NCBI GenBank assembly: GCA_022702705.1
Contig: CM040430.1
Coordinates: 76,883,239 to 76,947,238 of the forward strand
From: Papilionanthe hookeriana x Papilionanthe teres
Lineage: Eukaryota > Streptophyta > Magnoliopsida > Asparagales > Orchidaceae
DNA: 64,000 nucleotides
Direction: 5' to 3'
A program made the position numbers and the translations under genes. The notes below the pieces were generated by a model. The model was not told the origin of the DNA. It saw only the letters and a list, made by a program, of their open reading frames with translations, and did not search any database. Within the stretch, counting starts at the first letter, position 1. Each line of letters starts with the position of its first letter. This document shows positions 14,201 through 23,463 of this stretch, piece by piece.

Positions 14201-15797
14201 GGGCTTTTAAAGTGTTTTAATGAGATGGGCTTTTAGATTTCAAGATGGACCTTTGGATGAAAATTTTGTAAAAGACCATGCCAACTAAATGTTGGGTTTA
14301 GTTTAGGGATGTTTCATGAATGGTTTGGAATCAATTTGGTGTGATTTGGAGTAGAATTGGGTTGAATTTGGGCTTTTTTGGTAAAGGGGCCAAAGTGGGT
14401 CAAATTGGGCTAACTTGGGCTAAATTTGGGCTAATGTTGGATTTGATGTAAAATTAATGTTAAAAAATGTTTATGGGAGTGTTACAAAGAGTTTTCAACT
14501 TTGGTTGAGCTCTAATTTTGGGATTTGGGCCCATTTGGGTTTGGTTTGGGCTTAGGTCAATTTAAGGGATTTTGGTTTTGTGTTAGGTTTGGGTGGAGTT
14601 TGGTTTCAAATTTTGGGCAAATCAAGTTAGTTTTTTGTTTGTGGGAATGTTAGGAAGGTTTTAGAAAAGATTTGGGGCCAATTGGAGTTGAATTGGGCTA
14701 GCTTTGGGCTAGGTTTGGTTCATGGGTCAAAATTGGGCCTTAAGCTCCAAATTGGAATTGGGCCCAAATGTCAATCAAATTGGACTTGGACTTGGTATAA
14801 ATTGATATTGGGAATATTGAATTGAAGTTTAGAATTGAATTGGACCAAAATTGAGGTCAATTAGGGTGGTTTGGTTTGACATTGGGTTCATTTGGGTTTA
14901 AAATGGGTCAAATTGGGGGTTTTGGTAAAAGTAGGGTAAATTGGCAAAATTGGCCCATGGTGTAGTTGAACAAAATGAAATTGGGAAAATTTGGGATTTT
15001 CTGGAATTTTATAGGAATTTTTAGAATTTTTGAATTTTTGGGGTAAAAGGGTATTTTTGGTATTTGGGGGGGGGGGGGGGTTTAGGGGTATTTTTGGAAA
15101 TTTTGGTATTTTTGGCCAAAGATGGTCAATTTGAGTGGGGGAAATTTTTATGATTGATCTTGAGGAATTTTGGGTAATTTAGGTGATTTTTGCAAATTTC
15201 GGGTAGCTTCAAGGGTATTTAGTAGGTTTGGTGGGCCCGGGGCCCCGGGGGTCAAAAACTGAAATTTTGGAAAAATGAAGATTGATCAAATTTAAGTGAA
15301 ATGAATCATTTTGGTTAAGCCATTAAGCCATATAAAGCCCATATGAGCCATGAGAGGACTTATTTGAGGCATTCACTATGTTGTTCCTAACCCTCTTAGC
15401 CAGGGGCTTAGGGGTTAAGGACCATCCATATGAATTACCTACATGAGTCATGAAGTCAAGTTGGGTGAGAATGTGGTTTTAGAACTTGGAATGTGTGTGA
15501 GAGTGTAGTGTATGTGCAAGTCAACCTTCACCAGACTAGGCCACCCAGGGTATTCCTATGGCCAAAAAGTCCTAGGGGAACTCATCCTTTAAACGTCCAC
15601 ATTTGATTTCAACCCTCTAGGTGATTAGGGGTCTACAATCAAGCTTGTTGGGTTTGCAGGGAGTTAAGAAGTAGTTTGAATTTCTAAATGGTGGGTTCCA
15701 TTTCTAGTCCTCTAGGATTAGTCAAAGGAAAAGCCTAAGGCTAGATCCTAAGTACTAAAGAGAGAAGCAAAAGACCTCACTAAAATTGAGGTCAACA
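8241..15797 (-). repeat. 3' LTR of element 1 (7.6 kb)
   Basis: A 7,557-bp LTR in minus orientation: TGTTGACC at 15797 to GCCGACA at 8241. It is very similar to 39514-46974. Compared with that copy it keeps about 80 bp near 9660-9735 that the 5' LTR lacks, and has an expanded tttta array at about 10540-10590. Its antisense 76-codon ORF is at 9062-9292 and its CpG-rich island at about 12615-12830. No gene is seen. Confidence 0.95.
15066..15080 (+). repeat. Poly-G run of 15
   Basis: Fifteen consecutive G bases inside the 3' LTR of element 1. The corresponding place in the 5' LTR (about 46250) has only a short G run (ggggggttta), so this is a copy-specific slippage expansion or a sequencing artefact. 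Confidence 0.8.
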
Positions 15798-15817
15798 AAT
15801 GGACCCCCAATAGGTGT
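15798..15817 (-). other. Polypurine tract region of element 1
   Basis: On the minus strand the bases next to the 3' LTR read acacctattgggggtccatt, with the purine-rich core TTGGGGG. The same sequence sits beside the element 2 LTR at 55363-55382. It is the expected site of plus-strand priming. It is unusually short on purines, so the exact primer is uncertain. Confidence 0.7.
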
Positions 15818-15838
15818 GGTGTGCTAACCAAGCACACC
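15818..15838 (-). other. Hairpin beside the PPT
   Basis: ggtgtgct-aacca-agcacacc forms a perfect 8-bp stem with a 5-base loop directly upstream (element sense) of the PPT. Element 2 keeps the same stem at 55342-55362. The loop there, tggtt, is what the opposite element orientation predicts. Confidence 0.75.
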
Positions 15839-16200
15839 GCGCGTATTGGCGTTAACCAAAAAGATCAACAAAACTAACACAGATGTCCAAGCGATAAACT
15901 TAGGACGAAGTAGAAGAATTTCCACTGGAGAATATCAGGTATATTTCCAAGACTGGAGACTCCTGAACTCTCGTTGGGGAATGGAAAAGGAGGTGAACTC
16001 CAAATCACAAGATCGGGAATTCGATTTAGATTTCATTTTACTTTTAAATTTCAAGTTTCAATGTGTGAGTTTAGATTTTGATTTGTTACGAGTTTCAATT
16101 TCGATTGAAGTTTAATTTAAAATCAATTTAAGGAAATTTTGAATTTGAAATTTGGATTTGAAATGAGAATTGAAACACAGGTTTCAACCTCGGGATTGCG
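15839..16200 (-). other. 3' untranslated region of element 1, unique part
   Basis: Non-coding stretch between the PPT hairpin and the tandem repeats, matching 54990-55340 of element 2 in opposite orientation. An 89-codon plus-strand frame runs through it, but it is antisense to the element and not supported by the other copy. Confidence 0.6.
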
Positions 16201-17420
16201 AAGAGAACTAGAATTTAGGTACCAGCCTCGGAGTGAGAATCAGAGTTTAAGTATCGACGGATAAAAGGATGAGAATCAGAATTTAGGTACTGATCTCGAG
16301 AGAGTGAGATTTGAAATTCAAGTACCAATCCTGAAAGAGAATCGAAATTTAGGTATCGATCTCGGAAAGAGAGTCGGAATTTGGTACCGACCTCGGAATG
16401 AGAATCGGAATTTAGGTACCAGTCTCGAAAGTGAGAATTGAAATTTGGTATCAATCTCGGAAGGAGAGTCGGAATTTGGTACCGACCTCGAAGGAAGAGA
16501 ACTGGAATTTGGTACCAATCTCGAAAATTTAGAATTGAAATTTAGGTATCAATTCGAAAGAGAATCGAAATTTAGGTATCGATCTCGGAATGAGAACTGG
16601 AATTTGGTACCAGTCTCGGAATTTAGAATTGAAATTTAGGTATCAATTCTAAAGAGAATTGAAATTTAGGTATCGATCTCGGAATGAGAACGGGAATTTG
16701 GTACCAGTCTCGGAATTTAGAATTAAAATTTAGGTATCAATTCGAAAGAGAATCGAAATTTAGGTATCGATCTCGGAATGAGAACTGGAATTTGGTACCA
16801 GTCTCGGAAATTTAGAATTGAAATTTGGTATCAATTCGAAAGAGAATCAAAATTTAGGTATCGATCTCGGAATGAGAATTAGAATTTGGTACCAGTCTCA
16901 GAAATTTAGAATTGAAAATTGGTATCAATTCGAAAGAGAATCGAAATTTAGGTATCGATCTCAGAATGAGAACTAGAATTTGGTACCAGTCTCGGAAATT
17001 TAGAATTGAAATTTAGTATCAATTCGAAAGAGAGTCGGAATTTGGTACCGACCTCGAAGGAAGAGAACTGAATTTGGTACCAGCCTCAGAATTTAGAATT
17101 GAAATTTGGTATCAATTCGAAAGAGAGTCGGAATTTGGTACCGACCTCGAAGGAAGAGAACTAGAATTTAGTACCAGTCTCGGAATTTAGAATTGAAATT
17201 TGGTATCAATTCGAAAGAGAGTCGGAATTTGGTACCGACCTCGAAGGAAGAGAACTAGAATTTGGTACCAGTCTCGGAATTTAGAATTGAAATTTGGTAT
17301 CAATTCAAAAGAGAGTCGGAATTTGGTACCGACCTCGAAGGAAGAGAACCGGAATTTGGTACCAGTCTCAGAATTTAATGAGAAATGGAAACTGGTTCCA
17401 ATCTCGAAGATTTATCTGTA
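16200..17420 (-). repeat. 3' UTR tandem repeats of element 1
   Basis: Dense array built on a roughly 31-base motif around (g)gaatttggtaccagtctcgg. In the centre (about 16587-17000) three submotifs form a higher-order unit of about 94 bp; occurrences of ccagtctcgg near 16610, 16704 and 16798 show the spacing. Further right, units shorten and gain an accgacctcgaaggaagag variant. One copy of the 37-bp unit amplified in element 2 occurs at about 17375-17412. Long frames across it are by-products of the repeat. Internal 3' tandem repeats are known in Tat-lineage elements and can seed satellites. Confidence 0.9.
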
Positions 17421-18139
17421 TGAAGAGGAACCCAATCCCATGCCATCAGAACCAAATCGAACAAAGTTCGTGGCTCCGTGTCAATAAAACTAGTCGATCC
17501 TCTAACACGCAGAGAAAAGATTTAAAAAGAACTCGTAAGTGTACCAAGTGGGAAAAGACTCGACCTGGTGACAAGTCGAGGAAAAGATTTTAATTTCAAA
17601 AGAGTTTCAAATAGATTTCGATTGAGAGAAGAACTGAAAGGCTCGAATCAGAGGTTTCAGATCGAAATTCAATTTAAGATTTAGATTCGTTTTGTTTGTT
17701 CTTTAACGATCCTTTTTTTGTTGTTTATTTAGTGTTCATGTGAATTTGAAGTTCATTTTAATATTCAGATTTTAGGAAAAGTTCTCATTTATTTTCTTTT
17801 CTCTTTTGTTCTTCGTTCAAAGTTCATTTAACTCTAATGGCGTTTCCCAGTCAATTTGCATAGAAAGAGGTGAAGGCAAAATATGACATAGTCGTTTTCA
17901 TTCCAACTTGCTGAAAATACATCATACAACTTGATCTAATCATGATGACATTTTCCTCGGAAATTTAATGTCTCATACAATCCATGTAAATCCAAAACGG
18001 ATTGTGTAAGATTCTTGTTGATCCATCCAAAAGCGTCTGTCAAAAATCCATGTACCGAATAGTAAGAAACATGGGCAATAACATCACCTTCCAAGCAACC
18101 CTTGGCAGGAATGCCGCATGGATGTGTATTGGAGGTGTG
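17421..18139 (-). other. 3' untranslated region between ALKBH cargo and repeats
   Basis: About 720 bp. The part below 17700 matches element 2 at about 54115-54400, for example the cgacttgtcaccaggtcgag motif. After the TAG at 18140 the ALKBH frame stays open for about 65 codons to a TAG near 17944. The predicted tail has no family match I recognise, so I treat it as untranslated. Confidence 0.55.
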
Positions 18140-19707
18140 CTATTTCCCATGTAACTCACAGCTCGTAGGGCCGTAAACTCTCCAATTCGGATCCGGTCGA
18201 AAGTGGTAAGGCATTTTTCCGTCATCCATTCTTCTAAAAGTAACTGAGATCCGCTCCACGGGCACTCCTGGAATGCAATGCTTCGCAACGTCCGCTCCGT
18301 TTCCTTTTAACACCAGGACGGAACCTACCAGTAGTGGTATCTCTACCGGCCGTCGGAACTCACCGGGGCCTGCAATCCGGAGGTTAGATCCGAACATGAT
18401 GTTGCATCTGGTTGATGAATGACACTGTGCAGAAGGGTCTAACAAAGTCATGATGGTCTATATGTGGAGGTATGCAGTCGCCTTCCATGTAGATGTTAAT
18501 AATGCAGTTGTTTGGTATGCAATCTGCAGGCAATACCCTCCATGTTATCATCCTTTCACCATTCTCTTAATGATTCTTGGCATCGGATCCACCTCGCTGT
18601 GACGGAGTATCCCTGGTGGATTTCCTTTTCTGTCTATGGCAAAATTGTAGCAACATCCGCATTGTATTGTAACTCTTCCTTTTCCTGGCATCCATCTTTG
18701 GGGTTTTGAATAGGTCTTTTCTCTCAGGCGGCCAGCTCGGCCCATTTTCTGTAATTCGAGGATGCAGCCTACAATTTGTTGTTGCTCATAATCTGAGAAT
18801 ACATCTATATGCAGCTCGAGGCCTTCCAAGATGTTGACCCTCTTGTCTCCAATTCTTTCAAAGTATTCAAAGGTTTTCTTCTTAACTAGTTGCATTTTCT
18901 CCAGCTCGTACTCCGAGATTATCTGAAGTCCTCGGTGTCTAGTAACATACTGCGGGATGTATGGCTCAACCCCAGCACATTCTTTTGCATATCTCGGCTC
19001 CTCGGGGATGGTCTCTGTAGGGACATCCTCCGGGGTTGCTTTAGCAACAAGACTTTTCGGATCTGGTACATCTGCTCGGCGTCGAGGTACTGACTCTATT
19101 TCTGATTTCTTGGTATTTCTTTTATCTGTTCCGACTTTCTTGGAGTTGACTTTCTTCTTTCTAGTTCCTGACGAACCGGTCTCCTTGGAGTATTTGCACT
19201 AAAGGTATCCACTGTCTGTTTATGTTGATCTTCTGCTAAATTGGTCAACATTTTGTGAATGCGACGGTTCTTATTTCTTCGCTGGGTAGCAGTGAGAGTA
19301 GCTCTCCTTACCCCTTGAATTTCTGCGGGCGCGGCGGCGACAAGCCTACCCATCTCTGTGGCAACCATGGACTTAACTTTCTTATCTTCTCCGGTTGCAT
19401 GAGCAGTGTTTGCTTTTCTTTTCTTGCTGCTGGATTGGTGGCTCGGGCCACCCATTTTCATCACTGTCTGGCTGTGAAGTTCTTCTCGATCAACTGGAAT
19501 CCAATCATTTTCTTCATATTGTAAGCCGGCTGGTGTGAAGTCTGAGTCAATCTTTATCACTGCTCCATCCTTCACCCTCTTTTCATCAAGTGTTAGACTC
19601 ACGCCATTTCTAAAGTTTAAAATCAACCGCCGTTCGACATTTCCTTGCGAAAAAATAAGGAAAGGATCAGGGGCTATACTAAGAACAAGAACAATAAGAA
19701 AAACACT
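18140..19707 (-). pseudogene. ALKBH9/10-like RNA demethylase captured by the retrotransposon
   Basis: Decayed gene for an Fe(II)/2-oxoglutarate dioxygenase of the plant ALKBH9/10 type; characterised members oxidatively remove m6A from RNA. The AlkB part begins near 18895 with FEYFERIGDKRVNILEG, then GRVTIQCGCCYN and RKGNPPGIL. Next come a frame with DCIPPHIDHHDF (HxD iron ligands at 18464-18456) and one with FGSNLRIAGPGEF, NGNGADVAKHC (distal His at 18280-18278) and RISVTFR (2-oxoglutarate RxxxxxR, 18253-18233). It ends GKMPYHFRPDP and a TAG, like the natural end of ALKBH9. The N-terminal half is basic and low-complexity. Frame breaks lie near 19200, 18555 (a base missing in an A run) and 18407 (one extra base). 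Total span is about 510 codons, close to Arabidopsis ALKBH9B. It lies downstream of integrase in element sense. The catalytic motifs are intact, but this copy cannot make full protein. Confidence 0.93.
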
Positions 19708-19710
19708 TTA
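19679..19710 (-). promoter_or_regulatory. Putative 3' splice acceptor before the ALKBH frame
   Basis: On the minus strand a pyrimidine run (tttttcttattgttcttg) ends in ttcttag, with AG at 19680-19679. The ALKBH frame opens after a TAA at about 19707 and has no in-frame ATG until about residue 65, so splicing onto an upstream ATG would explain translation. The donor has not been identified. The call rests on sequence pattern only. Confidence 0.5.
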
Positions 19711-19969
19711 AAAATTCTTATTCACTTCTTTTAAATTTAAAGGAAGTAGGAAGAGATGAGGAAATATCAGGAATGGATGGATTTAAAAGAAAAGATTGAC
19801 ATTTTATTATTATGATTTCCCATGTTTTCTTTTTAACATTTTCATTGATGAGATATTTTTTTTTTATCATCCATTTTATTTTGTTTTGGGTTCGGACCCA
19901 GTCACAAAGTGATTATTTCACCCGTTTTTCTAGGGAAAAGATTCTACTTAGAGGCCACCCTTCGAAACA
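19711..19969 (-). other. Spacer between integrase and ALKBH cargo
   Basis: About 260 bp, AT-rich, with no open frame of note in element sense. If the acceptor at 19679 is used, this would be the 3' end of an intron. Confidence 0.6.
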
Positions 19970-21352
19970 TCAGGTTGCGTAATACTTCTTTAAATACCAT
20001 CCATTGATTGGAAGCATAGGTCGTTCTCCACGACAATTCACCATTTGGTAGGAACCTCCAAAGTAGACTGTCTCGACCACAAATGGTCCCTCCCAGGTCG
20101 GTTCAAATTTACCACCTATCTTGCGATGTGCAAGAATAGGTCTTCTGAGAACTAGAACCAAGTCACCGACTTTGAAAGTTCTTGGGCGGACCAGTTTATC
20201 ATGGGCCTGGCTCATCTTGGCTTGATACAGTTCCAAATTCTGCTGTAATGAAAGTCTTTTCCCTTCCAAGCTTTCCAATTCTTCTAGTCGTAGTCTGGCA
20301 TTTTCTTCTGTAGTGATCTTGTTCGCAATTGCAATTCTGAGTGACGGAAGCTGAACCTCTAAGGGTAGAAGGGCCTCGAACCTGTACACTAAAGCGTAAG
20401 GCGTAGACTGAGTAGGAGTCCTAAAAGTCGTCCTGTAGGCCCATAAGGCTTCTAACAACTTCTTGTGCCAATTTCTCTTGTTGTCGTCCAAAGTTTTCTT
20501 TAAAATTTGAATGAGAGTTTTATTAAAAGCCTCGGCCAAGCCGTTTGCTCTTGGGTAGTAGATCGTTGAGTATCGCCAATCGATCTCGTGTCTTCTGACA
20601 AAATTGTTGATCTTTGTACTCTTGAATGCAAACCCATTATCTGAAATGATCCTGCGCGGTACCCCAAAAAGGTAGACAACTTGGTTCTTGAAAAATTGTA
20701 GCACGTGATGTGCTTTCACTTCTCTGAGTGGTACTGCTTCTGCCCATTTAGAAAAATAGTCTGTAGCTGCAAGAATGAAGCAATGTCCTCTTGAGGAAGG
20801 CGGTTCTATCGGACCCACTATGTCTGTGCCCCAACACTCGAATGGCCACGACGCGACTGTCGAATGTAGCACATTTGGAGTTTGGTGTAGAACCAATCTG
20901 TGCACTTGGCACTGGTGACAACTTTTGGCAACTTTCATACAGTCGGTTATCATTGAGGGCCAGTAGTACCCTAGTCTTTTAATCTTCATTTTCATTTTCG
21001 GACCCGACTGATGAGCGCCACAAAGTCCTGAATGCACTTCTTTGAAAATTTCACGAGCCTCGGACCCGCTCAGGCATCTTAGCCACATCTGATCAAAAGA
21101 TCTTCTGTATAATGAATTTTTTATTAATGCGTAAGACAGAGTTCTTTTCTTGATTTGATGGGCTAACGACTTATCGTCAGGCAGGTTTCTTTTCTGCAAG
21201 TAGTCTATTAATGGCTGCCGCCAATCTTCTGTATTTTCTTTCACTGCTGCAATTGATTCTTCTGCTCTTTCTGATTTATGTACTGTATCCATATCAAGCT
21301 GTGATAGGACCTGTCGTCCTTGGACTGACACTTCAACTGACTCATCCTGCAA
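19970..21352 (-). CDS. Integrase of element 1 (Tat-type)
   Basis: An open frame of 460 codons carrying the whole integrase. The N-terminal zinc-binding module shows HSGLCGAHQSG followed by CHQCQVH (about residues 107-152). The catalytic core has WGTDIVGPIEPPSS (first Asp), IISDNGFAFKS (second Asp) and RANGLAEAFNKT (Glu), about residues 174-280. The C-terminal part includes RTFKVGDLVLVLRRP and KFEPTWEGPFVV, the usual GPY/F-type module, ending KKYYAT before TGA. It inserts element cDNA into host DNA. It was part of the gag-pol polyprotein; a stop just upstream (LAKEFA then stop) separates it from RNase H in this copy. Element 2 carries the same protein to about residue 345 only. Confidence 0.93.
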   Translation of the reverse strand: MQDESVEVSVQGRQVLSQLDMDTVHKSERAEESIAAVKENTEDWRQPLIDYLQKRNLPDDKSLAHQIKKRTLSYALIKNSLYRRSFDQMWLRCLSGSEAREIFKEVHSGLCGAHQSGPKMKMKIKRLGYYWPSMITDCMKVAKSCHQCQVHRLVLHQTPNVLHSTVASWPFECWGTDIVGPIEPPSSRGHCFILAATDYFSKWAEAVPLREVKAHHVLQFFKNQVVYLFGVPRRIISDNGFAFKSTKINNFVRRHEIDWRYSTIYYPRANGLAEAFNKTLIQILKKTLDDNKRNWHKKLLEALWAYRTTFRTPTQSTPYALVYRFEALLPLEVQLPSLRIAIANKITTEENARLRLEELESLEGKRLSLQQNLELYQAKMSQAHDKLVRPRTFKVGDLVLVLRRPILAHRKIGGKFEPTWEGPFVVETVYFGGSYQMVNCRGERPMLPINGWYLKKYYAT

Positions 21353-21779
21353 TCAGGCAAATTCCTTTGCAAGGCGGGCTAACGCATCGGCGAGAGCATT
21401 TTCTCTTCTGGGAATCTTGTTGATTGTTACGTTTGGAATCTGTTCCAACAGTTTCATGGCATACTGAAAGTACTGCTCGAGCCTTGGCTTTAAAATTTTC
21501 TACTGTCCGGCGACTTGTTGAATGATTAACTGAGAATCTCTGTAGATGTTGATGTCTGTTATTCCCATCTGAATGGTTAATTCCAGTCCTGTTATGAGGG
21601 CTTCATATTCTACCTCGTTGTTCGTACATGATTCTGTTAAGTGGTAGGTGTATCTTAACATCCCCCGCTCCGGTGTTATAAAGATTAGTCCGATTCCTGC
21701 CTTACCGGGCACTATCGTTTGCAATTCTTTGTTCTTCTGTGTTGAGGATGCACCGTCGAAGTATAGTTCCCAACGTCAA
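21353..21779 (-). pseudogene. Second RNase H domain (aRNH) and tether of element 1
   Basis: Archaeal-type second RNase H, diagnostic of the Tat lineage. It starts RWELYFDGASS (first catalytic Asp) near 21776. NNEVEYEALITGLEL supplies the Glu and YRDSQLIIQQVAGQ the next Asp, followed by a tether with IPRRENALADALARLAKEFA. Stops occur before RWEL (DPDD then TGA, about 21779), after QQVAGQ (about 21500) and after KEFA (about 21353). It would degrade RNA in RNA/DNA hybrids during reverse transcription. Element 2 keeps the same domain at 52610-53045, with its own one-base deletion. Confidence 0.9.
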
Positions 21780-22174
21780 TCATCAGGGTCTTCTAGGCTC
21801 ATTATCTGCTCGTTAGGCAAATCTTTGTCGAGAGGCGAATCCGCCGGCAAAGGGTGTGCTGCGAGGAAGTCTGCTAGGACTTCTCCCTTTACGGCGCGAA
21901 GAAGAACGAAAGTTATGTCGAATTGCAATAGTATCATCGACCACCTGGCAAGTCTGCCAAAAAACGTAGGTCGGGTCATCAAGTATTGCAACGGATTAAC
22001 TCTCGAAATAAGGTTGACTTTATGAGAAAGCATGTAATGCTTGAGCTTTTGAGCGGCGAAGATCAGGGCCAAACAATGCTTCTCAATCGGAGGATACTTT
22101 ACTTCCATCGGGATTAGACGACGGCTTAGGTAGTAGAGAGCATTTTCTTTTCCCTCGTCATTGACCTGGGCTAG
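21780..22174 (-). pseudogene. First RNase H domain of element 1, 3' part
   Basis: Continues the RT/RNase H frame split by the Athila insertion at the codons for SLGAL|LAQVNDEGKE. Visible are YYLSRRLIP, YPPIEKHCLALIFAAQKLKH (catalytic Glu), then LMTRPTFFGRLARWSMIL and LADFLAAHPLP. The 5' part with LYTAALDDSLGAL (catalytic Asp) is at 32857-33217. This first RNase H is followed by the second domain below 21779, which is typical of Tat elements. Confidence 0.9.
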
Positions 22175-22179
22175 CAGGG
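22175..22179. other. Target-site duplication of Athila, left copy (CAGGG)
   Basis: caggg here and at 32852-32856 flank the Athila element exactly. Removing the element plus one copy restores the RNase H coding sequence (SLGALLAQVNDE), which is uninterrupted in element 2. Confidence 0.95.
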
Positions 22180-23373
22180 TGACCCACAATTTTATATTAT
22201 GATATTTTTAATTTAATTGCAACGACGCCAAAAACTTGACCCCGCTATATTATATGTATAGAATTGTAATTGTTTATGTTGTGGATGCTACGCAAGTATA
22301 CGTATCGTATCAAGTAATACGGGGCTCTAGTGGAGTCCCGGTTATCGATCCCACAAGGAAATAGAAAATTAAATAACAACTAATTTTAAAATAATAATAA
22401 TAATAATTTTAAAATAGTATACGAAAATTTGGAATTCTAAATTTAAGCGCAATAAAGTAAACTAAGTATTTTAATTAGGTAACTTAACTAAGTAGAAAAT
22501 TAATACGTATTGAAAGTGCAGGAAATTAAACTAATTGCTAAATAAGTCTTAACTATTCGGAAAAAGTATCTTTCCCCTTGTTTAGAAATTTAAGTGATTG
22601 ATGAATTTAAATAGATAATTTTAAGGTATTGTGACAAATAGGAGCATTCCTATTCTTTACCCTTTGGTCCAAGTGTAAAGAATATTGACTAATTCTATGT
22701 TTGATTACCGAATCCGCGGCTAGAGTCGGGAGGATATCGATCGCCACTTCGTAGCTCCCACGTTCCCCTCGCCCGAGGGCTAACATCTACACTTCGGCTC
22801 TCAAACAATAGGATCGAATTGAATATTTTAGTCCGTCACACTAAAATGCTCAATTCTACGCCCGGTGATATTATTTCCTATTTATTTGCACCTTCCTTCC
22901 AAGGCTTTTGAATTCCCCGAATATCCGATGTAATTTTTACTATAGTTGATATTCAACATATTTTAACAAATCAAATGGCCAGTTTGAAAAGTAAATTAAG
23001 TTTTAAGTAAAAATTATCACAATTTATTAATATATATAAAAGTACTTTTATTTTTAGTTCATCAAGTCACTTAATTTCATAAACGAGGAGAAAGATTAAT
23101 AAACTACTCATAATGCATGGGAACTAAACTAAGCATGGATTTCATTTAAAGTTAAAAACAATAAATACAAATACTTATCTCGATTTATCCCCAAGCAGAC
23201 TCCTCGTAGTTCCTTTGACTCTTCCTTCCAGTACAGCACGACTCACTAATTACTCACTAAACTCACTCAAGACACAATTTGACACACAAAACTGCACTTA
23301 AAAGACACAAAAATAACACACTTAGAACACACACGACACAAAATAACACACTTAGAAGCTGAATTTCGGCCTC

Positions 23374-23382
23374 TATATATAG
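23374..23382 (-). promoter_or_regulatory. TATA box of the Athila 3' LTR
   Basis: tatatatag on the minus strand, 80-90 bp downstream of the motif array. The 5' LTR has ctctacatatagag at 32406-32419, a substitution inside the box. The third copy has TATAAATAG at 63490. Confidence 0.7.
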
Positions 23383-23463
23383 AGGTAGGCAAAGGTCCAA
23401 GAGGGGTGCAAGCATCTCTTCAAAAGGTGTCCAGGTTCAATGTATCTGCGCCATTTGAACTAG

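Noticed and set aside
16200..17400. Regular repeat array that might be a CRISPR
   Set aside because: Units are contiguous with no unique spacers, the DNA is plant retrotransposon 3' UTR, and the same motif family lies at the same place in element 2.
17200..17593. 95- and 99-codon frames in the tandem repeats
   Set aside because: Repeat-derived and antisense to the element; the same motifs appear in three frames.
18140..18895. AlkB domain from an integrated plant RNA virus
   Set aside because: Some plant RNA viruses carry AlkB, but the GRVTIQCGCCYN, RKGNPPGIL and NGNGADVAKHC motifs are those of plant nuclear ALKBH9/10. No viral replicase or capsid sequence is present, and the segment lies in element sense inside a Tat retrotransposon.
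18140..19707. ALKBH sequence as an intact host gene interrupted by transposons
   Set aside because: It lies between the integrase and the 3' repeats of one element with no separate boundaries visible, shares short motifs with the element's pre-gag, and has no host exon structure around it. A later processed insertion cannot be fully excluded without other copies.
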